Shown here: piece after piece, positions 8,561 through 19,013 of the stretch | Layout of the letters: every line of letters begins with the position of its first letter | Position numbering within the stretch: position 1 is the stretch's first letter | From: Pelargonium nanum | Taxonomy: Eukaryota; Streptophyta; Magnoliopsida; Geraniales; Geraniaceae | Reading direction: 5' to 3' | DNA length: 20,231 bases | NCBI GenBank assembly: GCA_036897485.1 | Contig: JAYMTF010001986.1 | Location: 1 to 20,231 of the forward strand | Notes under the pieces: model-generated | Databases searched by the model: none | What the model was told of the DNA's origin: nothing | What the model saw: the letters and a program-made list of their open reading frames with translations, nothing else | Program-made: the position numbers and the translations under genes

Positions 8561-10136
8561 GAGGCCAAAGTGACTTGGGCGAACGAGTTCGAGATTTGTT
8601 TAGGCCGCTGGACGTTGGGATCTGCCTCCGTTTGGGGTTCTCGTATTCGTCCCGCATGTTTGCTTGGGCAGGCCATCTTGAGCGAGGAGAGACTTTTTCT
8701 CTGTTCTATATACGCGCTTCTTAATTAGTAATTCAGGAATCTCTATCATCGTTGAGGAGCTTGGTCTTTTGAGAAAGAGTAGACGTGGTGCTTGATCGCT
8801 ACGTGTTAAATAGTCATTCATTGATTTAATTTATCGTTTATTGTACAGCATCATTAGTATCTATGACTAAGTAGATTAGTGGATGAGGTAATGTTAGTGT
8901 GTTACAGAACTTGGTTAATGGTTAGTGGCCAGCTTAGTACAGTTCCCTTTGAATTGGAGTAAAATCAATCGGTGTTCAGTTAAATGTCCTATTATTTATC
9001 TGTTTGTCCTTGTTCTTTTAATCTGTGCATATTCCTTTGTTCTTTTCCCAACAAATATTCATCTTCATTTTTCATGAAATTGAGAGAGTGAACAATATTT
9101 TGACGCGAAAAGAGTATTATTATCCTGCAACACATTTAGTATACACTCTTCAACTTATCAAACTATTTGTTCTTGAACAATATTCCAGATTAAGTGGCAA
9201 CACAATCAAATTGAAGGAAATATGAAATTATGGTAGGTGACTGGATAGTAGTTACAGGTCTTCACTTCAATTTTTTGTGCACATTTCCATTACCTGTTTG
9301 CTTCTAATTCCCAGTGAATTTGCAATCAACTATTTATACCAAAAAAATTACATTTGCCATAATGATAGATTGATGTTTACATGTGCATGGAAGATTTTTA
9401 CTGTTGTGATAGAGTTTTTACCTAAAGACTTGTCTAAGGTTGACCTGACACCATTTGGCAAATCTGGTGTGGCCTGCCAGGATATGCACAGTGCCCATTA
9501 CCATTTCACCTCTACTATACATTTCTTTAATTTTCTCTCTTTCTCCAACATCATATAAACAATTGAGTGAGCACATGATTCCAGTTATAGATAACCTTCT
9601 TTTCTCTTCTTGATTCTTCATCTTCTTGCATGCTCTTAGTTTCAAGGAGGAAAAAAACAAACTTAAAACCATATCCTAATTCCTAAACTGTTGTTTAGTT
9701 CTTGAACAGGTCATATATTTAAGGTTGTAGGGTAGGGCACATCTCTACACATACCAGTTTGTTTTGTAAGCACATGAAATGGCGTATACCTTGGACAGAG
9801 ATCCCACAATCCTCAAAGAAAGCTACGTGTCCTCAACGTTACCTCCTCTCTCTCAACCCCACATTTATTATTTTCCTTCCCGCCAATTCTCCATTTTCTT
9901 GTTTTACCAAAGCTCTCTTGTATATATATAAATATGTTGGTTGAAACTGAAACAATTATCTTATACAATACTTGAATTTGAAGCATTGCTATTGCTCTGC
10001 CACCAAGCAAGAGACATAACCAAACAAACACCCAAAAAAAACAAATATGTATTCACCATTCATGGTCTTGTCTCTGTCCTCCCAGCTCCTAAACACCCAT
10101 TAACCAGAAATAACATAACAAAAAAAAAAAAAATCA
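8561..10136. other. Intergenic DNA between the repeat island and the cyclin 3' end
   Basis: The GC-richer island ends near 8700; beyond it the sequence is AT-rich. Several open frames occur (for example 9025-9225, 9277-9558 and 9418-9672 on the opposite strand), but none shows a domain, a splice structure or a coherent coding pattern. A long A-tract lies at about 10119-10133. I see no RNA gene or complete transposon. Confidence 0.4.
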
Positions 10137-10142
10137 TTTATT
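10137..10142 (-). terminator. Candidate AATAAA polyadenylation signal of the cyclin gene
   Basis: Read on the - strand this is AATAAA, about 225 bases downstream of the cyclin stop codon and followed by a T-rich stretch on that strand. The position is typical for a plant 3' UTR, but plant signals are loose, so this is tentative. Confidence 0.4.
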
Positions 10143-10366
10143 TTTTTGGGTTAGAGAGAATGAGAGAAGCAGAGGAGGGTACATTGATTTTTATGACTCT
10201 GCTTCAAAACAGAGCTATTCACAACTTTACTGGCCTTTTCTTTTCTTTCTTTTTTGGGTTCTCTGTTTTGGTGAGTGATAACTGATAAATAAATGGGACT
10301 GACATTACATGGACCAGCTTGTCTGTGTCTTTGATAATCATGATCATGATCATGCTCATTGCTCAG

Positions 10367-11717
10367 CTAACAGTGCTGAATCTGGGAAAATTGGAACCTT
10401 GCCCCACTGCACACACCACTCACCTTTCGCCTCTTGCTGTCTCTCTTCTCGTGCGTCGCATTGCCACCACTCATGCTCATCGTTGCTGTCTCCAACACGC
10501 TCATTGGTGTTCTTGTGCTCGACGCGGTCTCTAACACTGACTCGTACCCTTCCATCACAACCATCTCTTGCATTGCATTAAAGCATTGCACCAGACCCTC
10601 CTATAAAACAATCACATTAGTTGCTTAAAACAATCGGATTATATAAATTACAAAACCCAGTTACTTGCTTACTTGATTTATGTATCCACAGGACAAAATT
10701 GAGCTTTTAAAGGCCGGAAATTGCATCGGAAACAGCTCGTAAGAGGCGGACAGTAGCGCCGATGCTGCAATGACCGATGGCTTGAACTCTAGAAGCTTGA
10801 TTTCTGTAAACGTCAAGAAACAGTGCTTAATTGTTTCATTAAAGAAGATACTGATGGGATTGTAGTGGCGAATTCGATGGAATTACCATGATGGGATTTG
10901 AAGATGATCTCTGAAGCTCTGTCTTTGAGAGCTTGGGTCAATGGTGGGTCTTTGAGCTCAAACAACGAAATCAAGAAGGGAACAAAAGAGAATGGCGTTA
11001 TTGATCTCATGCGCCAATTCAGAGCATCCAGAATCACAAGCTCCATTCGGTTAATTGACTGCGCGTCGAAGATGAACCCTTCATCTCTCTGCTCATTTAT
11101 TTCAAGAATTCAGAGCAATTTACAAAACTACAAAACATTCATGTTCTTGGCAGTGGATTTGGTTAAAGATAGTACTAGTTAGCATTACCTGGAAATCAGT
11201 GAGTGAGAGAGGAATGGTTTTCATCTTGGAAGCCAGAGAAAGGCAAGAGATTGCAATAAGCCTAAGCACCCATGGCTTTTCTTGCTGCAGTAAAAGCAAT
11301 CTTATAATATTTCAAGTTTCCTTTTTTTTATTTTCTCTCAAATTCTGATCAACCAAACAAAGCAAACCCAGTTACCTGAATTTCTTGTCTGGAGATGAAG
11401 CGATCCATGTAATTGACAGCGAGATAGGACATGAAGGGATCAAGATTGGAAGAGAACTGAGCCTGAGAAGTAAAGAAAGATCAAAACAGAGCACAAGTAA
11501 AGAAGAGGACCAGATATATATTCCGAGCAACACAGACCTGTAAAATTAGAGAAATGGCGTCGCGACGGAAGGAGACGAGAAAGTCACTGTTTTTAATGGT
11601 GGCCAAGAAGGATTGCGAAGGCATGTGATCAGATTCAGCTGCGAAAAGATCTGGGATGGTTTCGGCTTGTTGCTGGTTGTCCAAGCTGGTAAGTGGGTTT
11701 TCAAGATCAAACTCCAT
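10367..11717 (-). CDS. CYCD6;1: D-type cyclin, CYCD6;1-like, six exons, 309 aa
   Basis: Exons in coding order are 11717-11538, 11462-11376, 11284-11189, 11088-10887, 10803-10673 and 10600-10367 (stop TAG). All introns are GT..AG, 72-100 bp. D-type cyclins activate CDKA in the nucleus to drive G1/S entry; CYCD6;1 in Arabidopsis promotes formative divisions of root ground tissue under SHORT-ROOT/SCARECROW. The start MEFDLENPLTSL and the segment DHMPS match the CYCD6 style. The cyclin box shows RRDAISLILQ (51-60), YLAVNYMDRF (73-82), PWVLRLIAISCLSLASKM and RMELVILDALNWRMRSITPF. The C-terminal cyclin fold continues with LEFKPSVIAASALLSASYEL, then a Ser/Thr tail with a basic KRRK and the end FSQIQHC. 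No LxCxE retinoblastoma-binding motif is present near the N-terminus, unlike CYCD1-CYCD3 types and as in Arabidopsis CYCD6;1. Length agrees with the roughly 300 aa of the family. The ATG has a good context (GCTATGG). Confidence 0.95.
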
Positions 11718-11958
11718 AGCTTCTTGAAGTTGAAGCTTTCTTGGTATTTGGTAATGGGAGTGAGACTGTAACTGAGAAGAGAGGTCAAAGGGAAGTTGCG
11801 GAAGATATTGTGAGGAAAAAAGGAATTCAATAGTAGTAATGATGTAAAGAGAAGCTTCGCTTTCTGTGCAGAGAGAGAGAAAAAAAGAGAAAAAGAAAGG
11901 AAGTGTAGTCTTCAACTTCACTCCTCTGTTTTCGCTACTGCATCACCATTAACTTATA
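11718..11958 (-). promoter_or_regulatory. Cyclin 5' UTR and candidate TATA box
   Basis: On the - strand TATAAGTT lies at 11958-11951 and would place transcription start near 11925, giving a leader of about 210 bases. The leader has a long CT-rich tract (11870-11900), common in plant 5' UTRs. No in-frame stop separates the leader from the coding frame, but there is also no upstream in-frame ATG, so the start at 11717 stands. Confidence 0.45.
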
Positions 11959-11975
11959 CTACCTACCTCTCTCGC

Positions 11976-12005
11976 AATACAATACAATACAATACAATAC
12001 AATAC
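11976..12005. repeat. (AATAC)6 microsatellite
   Basis: Six perfect copies of the pentamer AATAC, followed by one variant AATGC, lie just upstream of the candidate TATA box of the cyclin gene, about 260-290 bp from its ATG. Pentamer repeats of this kind vary in copy number, and this one is in the core promoter neighbourhood. Confidence 0.92.
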
Positions 12006-12759
12006 AATGCATTGAAAAAACATCCTCTCTCTACTCTTCTTGGACCCCATGGCTTTCTTTGGGTGTGAGGGTTGAGACTCGGATCCCTCGTGGACCGGGT
12101 GTGTGAATCGGGTAACTTAGTCACAAGGTCGTGACTTAAACGAGTAAATATGTAACACTAAAGTAAGTCAGATCATTTAGCGAGAGTACTAGATAGTTGT
12201 GTGAATCGAATCATTTAATAAGAACGTTTAGTAACATCATTATTATAGTAAATGATTACAAGTAAGTACAAAATATAATTATGTCATGTTCTTTGATAAA
12301 TATTTTTATACCAAAACAATTTCTTACTAGTTCTACTCTATCCACTGAAATATGCGACTCCGTAAAGGCAGAGAATGAGGAATGGTTTTCTGTGTATTTA
12401 AAATGGAAGTGTTGGATATTATATTATAGTTATTACAATGAATTGCTAATTGAAATCCAGAAGTGGCCTAGCTAGTCAGTGAGTGCATGTGTTATTGTCA
12501 GTTTAAATAAATAAAGAAGCAAATTTCAGGTCTCTATCACTCTTCTCAAGACTCTCAAATCTCACTGGGGTAGGAAAGCCAATTTGGTTGAGAAAGCATT
12601 CATTTTTATTTGCGTTTTGCAATGCTAAGAGAGTCATTTGCTTTTCTGTGGTGCACGAGACTCTCGCTGTGTATGCTATATATATACTATATTTGATTTA
12701 GATATGATCAAGACAAGGTTGATTGAAATGAGTACCAACGGATAAGAGAGAACGAACCC

Positions 12760-13018
12760 GAACCCCATATGGACAGTGGACTGAAGTCGGAGAAGACTGA
12801 TGAGTCTGGGCACGGATCTAGGCCTCATGTGGATGGTGGAGTTAAGTTATGAGATATGACAGACATATCATTAGACAGTTAACATCAATCAGTGTTTCAA
12901 ATGGTAACTGAGTTCACATTCTTTCAATGTAGGATTCTTTGACCCTCTCTGTCACGTGCAGGCTTGAGATGAACCTAGATACGTTTCGCGTGGATGGTGG
13001 ACTGAGGTCGAGAGTATC
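12760..13018 (+). repeat. Three diverged copies of a GTGGATGGTGGACTGAGGTCG-like unit
   Basis: Related blocks lie at about 12760-12797 (CATATGGACAGTGGACTGAA), 12815-12860 (CATGTGGATGGTGGAGTTAA) and 12971-13018 (CGTGGATGGTGGACTGAGG). Each is preceded by a GA(A/T)C(C/T)(C/T)A-type stretch. The spacing is uneven (about 60 and 160 bp). This looks like a decayed dispersed or tandem repeat, with no coding function seen. Confidence 0.5.
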
Positions 13019-13822
13019 ATTTAACTCAAGCCTTGTGGGTAAAAAGTGAAAATTGCACGTTATGGGACAAAATGATGATCATGTAATTTGGAATGGGGTG
13101 TTACAAAATTAAGCATGGTACTAAATTGATAAAACATACAAATGATGAATAGTTAGTGACAGAGAAAGTGTTTCCGGGTGAGGAATACGTCCGGTCCCTC
13201 AAATGGCAGACGTAAATGCTAACAAGTAAATGTTTCATGACTTGTTGGGTACACATGATAGGTATTAGACAAATTATAATAATACACTAGCAACAAAATG
13301 GCCTAAACTTGTGAAAATTTACTAGATGCGATGAGGTTAAATCAATTTCAATCAAGTGGTGACATAGAAAGAGCTTTTATTATACATATTGGTGGATCTG
13401 CAAACAAATTAAGCTGTGGGGACTGGTCTCTGCAGCTTCAGTAGGTCACGTGAGCAAGAACCAGAGACGGGTCACGAGTTGGACCATGGCTCAATTGAAT
13501 TTGAACCCAATGCTATTGGAAATTTCTGGCCTATTGAGTCGCTTGGGACCCTTGTCATTACAGACCTCTTTTACATGTGACTCACTACCATATATGTCGC
13601 TGATTTCTTGAAAATAAATGCTAACTACTACCATATACGCACACACACGTACATCATATAAACCGAAATTGCTACAATATAACGATTATTTGCAGGTTCG
13701 ATCACGTGATGGAATTAGAGCAATTTGCACGCACAAACGGCATCAACGAGTGTACGGAACATTTTCACTAGTTATTTTCCTCGGTAAAACACGTATCAAC
13801 ATCACCACCAACAAACACTCAT

Positions 13823-13834
<12 letters not shown>

Positions 13835-13855
<21 letters not shown>
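13835..13855. repeat. (AT)n microsatellite
   Basis: An AT dinucleotide tract of about 21 bases follows a short run of ATAC units. Confidence 0.85.
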
Positions 13856-13919
13856 ATTGTAGTAAACATTGTCATTTTTGTATATTATACATGATAGTGC
13901 TAACAATTTGTGTAGTAAC

Positions 13920-14290
13920 ATGAAACACGATATGAAATTAGTGTGTTTGAGCTCACACTTTGGCTATCGTGTCGTGTTCGTGTTGGACCTCCAAAACACT
14001 CATGTATGATAATTAATTGTGTTGTGACGCACACGACACGCCTGACAAGCACAATCAAGGATAAAATTACAATGAATCATAATAAGGTGTCAAATGTGTA
14101 GGGCGGTGACGTGTTAAACATTTTAGACAGTATCGTGTAGAATATATATGTCGGGTCGTGTTTGTGTCGTATCGTGTCATATCTGCACAACGCATTTAGT
14201 TATCGTGTTAAACGTGTTGTGTTCTTGTTTTGTGTCCATAAATGTGTCGTGACTATGTTGAGACATGAAATACACGAACAAACTATAATA
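13920..14290. repeat. GTGTCGTGT-rich degenerate repeat segment
   Basis: The motif GTGTCGTGT or its variants and complement recur through this stretch: TCGTGTCGTGTTCGTGTTGG near 13967, CACACGACACG near 14030, GGTCGTGTTTGTGTCGTATC near 14154, ATCGTGTTAAACGTGTTGTG near 14204 and TGTGTCGTGAC near 14243. I recall similar acacgacacg-type sequence as a common dispersed non-coding repeat in dicot genomes, probably the remains of a transposable element. No ends or target duplication could be found. Confidence 0.5.
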
Positions 14291-17200
14291 CATGATATAT
14301 GCTAATTTTCATTTTATAGGGAAGACATACCGATACAAAGTACTACAAGTACTATATAAATGATATATTGTCACAGCAAAACAAACAATGTATACGTTAT
14401 TTTATTTCTTCTTTTATTACAAGACACGATTCAAATAATTAAATGTTGTTGTATATTAAAAATAAAGATCCCAAATATATGGATAGTCTATCCTTGTCAC
14501 AGCAGGAATGACAGCTCGGTGGTTCATGTCCTTGTGCTAAATGAGGTCCCTATTCTTCAGGTACAAACCTATTCTATCTTTCCTTTTTTATATATCAACT
14601 CTCTTATCTTCTAGCTTAAAACCTTCTCATATATATTAAATGTTACCAAAACCCTAGCCATAGCTGTTTTCCAAAACCTCTTGCATCGAATGTATAGTCC
14701 TTTGCCAAATTATTTGATTGATTCTTCTTCTTCTATTCAATGCATGCATGCAATGACACTGACATAAGAACGACCTTCAAATTTATTTCAAGATTTAGAT
14801 TATGATACAACATTCTTATATGTAAGTGACAAAAATGTGTGTATTAATTAATTCAATTAAAAAGTTTGGTTTTTTTAACATAAAACTAACGGTCGACATT
14901 TTCATCTTCTAATTTATGTGGCTCAACTCACTAATCCTTCTTCCTCCATGAGTATATCACTTGACCTTGTGTTGTAGGGTTTGCAATTACATATATCTAT
15001 GGATGACTTCACTCCACATTCATTCAGTGGTAGGCTTAACATATGCAATGATCATGGGAGATAATTTAGTTTAAAACTTCTCTTAAGTAAATATAGTTTG
15101 ATCTTTTTACCCACGTGAAAAATAATTTGAATTTGACTGTCTACTGAAAAGATTATAAGTTAATAATTGTTAAGATACGACTAAAATATTGGCAAAATTT
15201 GCTACTAGAGACTGATTTCTCTCATTGAAATGATCGTATCTCATCTTATGTTTTTCTCTTGGATTGTATTATCTTTCCTTATGTCTTTGTTATTCATCAT
15301 GTTTTTTTCTCTTGAAAATTTAGATCATTCTCTCCTAATGTAGAGAGAGAGAGATAGCAATGAGTTTTATCTATAGAGTTAATGACTGAGACTCAACCAA
15401 TATATAATCAAATCGTATCTGAGTAGGCGCGCGCCCATTAATTTATCAAGACAAGTTTGAGTGTTAATTTGCAACGTGTCAAGTTAAATTTGCATATACT
15501 TTGGTGAGTCTCAATTAGTAACTCAAGGTGAGAATGATTAAGGCCTCATGTGTGCATGTCAGTGACTAGCTAGCTCCCATCCTTCCACAGACATTTATTA
15601 ATTTAGGATTTTAACTCAATAAAATTCTTTAAACATAATTATGTAATAGTACTTAATGTTTGTGGTTTCGAGTGTTTGTACAAATCTGATTTCACAAGAC
15701 TCATCTAAGACGACCCACATTCTGGTGGCCCATGGAAGTAAAAAAATTCACAAAACTTTTATTTTGTACTTGTAAATTTTAATCACTAAAAATCATGCTC
15801 ATGTTGTCCATTCTTAATTTTGTGTAACCTGCAATAATTTTCTATCATATATATCCAAACGTATTAATGGGGCCGGAGAAATAAATTACTATCTGTCCCA
15901 ATACGGAAATTAAAATATGGTTGCACAAATTATAGTTTCATGTATATATACATGGAGAGAGAAAATAACTTATAACAAATATTGAGTGTTAAACGAGCTG
16001 ATTTGACATATATTCACTTGGCTATACATTATACAATACTATTGTAAAAAAATTTGCAAGAAAATTTCGATTCATGTATGTGCTTTTTCCTAATAGCTCA
16101 TCTCTCCCCAGCATAAAATTATGCTTCAGAGGTCCTTTTCAGCTTTTGTTGTCACCCATATTGATACATCATTATTGCACCAAATGTCAAAACCATTTCA
16201 ACTTTCTTGATCGATCATACTCTTGAGTTCATGATCAGTCCACAAATTAATTAGTAGAGGCCTATATTTGCAACCATTAATTACAGTCACAGAAAAACAG
16301 CAATCATTACTGGGTTCAATCGTAAGAGCCAGAAAACAAATAAAATTATAATACAATTTCATAAAAACCGATTTCCATTGCTTCCATGATCATATTATAC
16401 AATGAAAACAGAGAAAAAAGGATTAGTATTGTTCAAATCATTTTCTTAATCATCAATGCAGTATGAACTAATAAAAATATTACAATGGGAAATTAAAATG
16501 GTCTGCGTTGATGGATCATTACAAAAACCATATACTAATGGTTTTGTTTTCCAAAGACAAGGGGTCAAACAAATCGTACTTACGATAGTGTACCTATTAC
16601 ATATTAGACTGTAAATTTAAATATGTTGTCACTTGATATATTAGTTGGATCATTCATCTTATCAACTCATTCTTTTAGGTTTGAACAAAGTTTAACAATT
16701 TTCACATTAACTAATTAATTGAATGAGATTCTTATTCCCAATTCTACATTATTTTATATTACGATTAAAATTTTAAAAATTTATATTCGTAACTTTGTGC
16801 TTGAAAGAGATGAACATTATTATGAGATTAAATAAACAAAAAAATTAGCCGATTAGACCGAATTAGTATTGTCCTTGATTTTTTGATATTTTTCTATTAT
16901 TGTCGGTAACATTTTTCACGTGAAAATGTAGTTCGTCTTCTTCTCTTTTCTACAAAGAAAAACTAGAATTTAAGAATATATGTGTATGGGATTGGACGAT
17001 AAAAAGAAAAGTAGGCGAACAATTTAGAGGGAATTGTCCTTTGACTTGCATGTACAAAATTAAAAATGTGAAGCTCCTTCGTTCACTAAACAAAAATCAA
17101 AACCAAAACCAAGTGGAAAGCACTAGCAAGAGGTCACAAAACGCCATAATAGTGTCTTAAATGATTTGATTAGTGGTTTTGTATGTCGACAAGTAGTGAG

Positions 17201-17900
17201 TAGTGGACTAAAATCATTGTTAATTAACCACATGTTTATATATATAATATATCCCAAAGCTACAGAGAGCTTGACTTATCTGAAATTATAGAATTGAAGG
17301 AGCTACAATATATAACCTTACCTTTTGTAGCATATGCATATAGAATCTGAGGACACTATAGCTATTATTCTCATTGTCATTGGTTCAACAGAGAACCCTA
17401 AAGTTTGTTCATGCACATATATATATATATATAATAATATTATTGGCATTGCAGAAACAAAAATGAAAAAGAAAAAGAAAAAGACATTTAATATTTCCAA
17501 TCCCATTGGGAGACCAAATGGAGTACTTTTATGCTTTTCCTTTCCAACAACTGTCTCTCTTAATACTCTCTTTCTTATCCATTCCATGCTATAACTGTAC
17601 ACTCATATCATATCATATCCTTCTTTTTCTTTTTCTTTTTCTTTTCTTTTATACAGTGTTATGTATATTTGCTTTTAGTGTGTAAAATTATATGTGTTTG
17701 TGTCAGATTGTATTGTTATGTTGTGGTCATTGATGTGAAAAAAATAAGTACAAACATCCACGCCTTTCACCCCTTGCACATAGCACCATCATTGTTCTAC
17801 TGCATTTAACATAATCAACTTCTTACACAAAATCATCACCATCCTTCATAAATTAGTATCTTTATAAATAGGTCTTCTCCCAACAACATTCCAATAATGG
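14291..17900. other. AT-rich intergenic DNA without a recognised gene
   Basis: About 3.6 kb with no domain-bearing frame, no RNA gene and no transposon with paired ends. It contains an (AT)n tract near 17418-17432, a CTTTTT/TTCTTTT pyrimidine-rich run near 17620-17650 and a GAGAGAGAGA tract near 15344-15354. The paired frames at 17318-17602 and 17334-17594 lie on opposite strands across the microsatellite and a lysine-like A-rich run; neither is credible. Confidence 0.45.
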
Positions 17901-17930
17901 TAAAACAAACTATTTAAATATAAAAATGGA

Positions 17931-18110
17931 TCGAGAGACAACTATCTCTCGAGCTAAATGGGCCTATTTGTATCAGTTTGGACCTGAATGAAGCAGTTTT
18001 TGGCCTAAAAATAAACTGTATAATATCTGATATACAGTTTGGGCTTGAATGAGGTCTAAATTAGGCTCAGGCCCCAGTATAAAGTGGGCTGGTGCAGCAA
18101 GCAACATGCA
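17931..18110. repeat. Cluster of small inverted and direct repeats
   Basis: TCGAGAGA at 17931-17938 pairs perfectly with TCTCTCGA at 17945-17952. AAACTGTATA at 18013-18022 pairs perfectly with TATACAGTTT at 18031-18040. CAGTTTGGACCTGAATGAAG near 17976 recurs as CAGTTTGGGCTTGAATGAGG near 18035. The stretch is bounded by GGGCCTA near 17959 and AGGCCC near 18069. It may be a decayed foldback element, but no target duplication is evident. Confidence 0.45.
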
Positions 18111-19013
18111 AGAGAGAGATCCTCGACCTTTCTACAAATTGCCACCTCAATACATGGCCATATATATGTCCAATCAGATTGCTATTGATGGATGATGATC
18201 TTTAGTCACCACATGAACTATAAAAAGAAGGTTTATATTCGGTGATGCATCCGAATCAAGGAGAATAATTTATGATTGTTTTATTGTCCACACATCAAAA
18301 CGTCTTGGGTGCGTGAATGAGAGTTCGTAACACTCATTATAAAATTTCAAATTATGATGAAAGTCTTACTGGATACCAACTCGAATCGTTCTTGATAATG
18401 AAGCCAATTTGATGCGCTTGGTCGTACTAAGTCAATTCAAAAACAGTTTCTCTCGATGATTTAGATAATTGCGAAGATTTAAACACTCTTTCAACATTGC
18501 TGTTAGGATACCCTGAGAAGCGTCTACCAAATTACCACTTTGAGTAACATCCTAGTGTCCTAGCGAGACTATGAGTCTTAAATGTTTGTCGATGAGGTAG
18601 GGAGGCTTAGATATCCCGACGAGGTGGGAAACTTTAATTAGAGTGTAAATATAACTTAGAACCCTTTGAAAGCTAAAAGAGCTTGATCGTCTTGGGGAGG
18701 TTGGTGGCTCCTTCTTAAGCACATGCACAGTTAAGGGACTCTTAACTCAACCAGATAACTTAAGCACACGCCGAAGCTAATTGTGCTTATAAAATTGAAA
18801 TTTTCACAATGGAATCTTCATAAGATTTAGTGTTCCATTACACAACTTCAAAACCATTCACAAAGTAAGCTAATTACAATCCAATCCTCACCAACTTTTA
18901 TATAATAACACATCAAAACCCAAAACACACAGGAAGCAGCCTAAAGAGAAAGAGAGAGAGCCCAGCGTTACCCTACGAAACCAACATTCACCAAACTATA
19001 TATGATTAAAGAA
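18111..19013. other. Intergenic DNA and 3' UTR of the PB1 gene
   Basis: No gene was recognised. The part nearest to 19013 presumably holds the 3' UTR of the - strand PB1 gene. The segment about 18190-18790 has slightly higher GC content and frequent near-coding patches, but is broken by stops in all frames, so it could be decayed transposon or gene sequence. Confidence 0.4.

Larger units (their letters stand above)
12010..13940. other. Intergenic DNA upstream of the cyclin gene
   Basis: About 1.9 kb with no supported gene. It holds a family of three diverged repeats (12760-13018, listed separately), a CACGTG G-box core in GGTCACGTGAGC near 13445-13456, and an (AT)n tract at 13835-13855. The frames at 12281-12475 and 13618-13923 contain low-complexity or microsatellite sequence and lack domains. 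The distal cyclin promoter may extend into this stretch. Confidence 0.4.

Noticed and set aside
8005..8906. A possible solo LTR beginning TGTAAC and ending GTTACA.
   Set aside because: The flanking five bases (ATTTA and GAACT) do not match, the short termini occur easily by chance in AT-rich DNA, and no primer-binding or polypurine context can be seen.
10309..11182. Several + strand open frames of 64-94 residues across the cyclin gene.
   Set aside because: They run antisense to the six cyclin exons, which together form an uninterrupted family-length protein with good splice sites.
11715..11921. A 68-residue N-terminal extension of the cyclin, in frame with no stop and with a signal-peptide-like hydrophobic start.
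   Set aside because: The apparent start at 11921 is a GTG, not ATG, and no in-frame ATG lies upstream of 11717. The candidate TATA box would put transcription start only a few bases away. It is an open 5' UTR, not coding.
12774..12796. Resemblance of GTGGACTGAAG to the start of the miR319 sequence.
   Set aside because: The match covers only about ten bases, the rest differs, and no complementary arm for a precursor hairpin was found nearby.
13618..13923. A 101-residue open frame on the + strand.
   Set aside because: Much of it is translated microsatellite (Tyr-Ile repeats from the AT tract), with no support for coding.
17318..17602. Overlapping open frames on both strands around 17.4 kb.
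   Set aside because: Both run through an (AT)n tract and an A-rich (AAAAAG) stretch; their composition is low-complexity and neither shows a domain.
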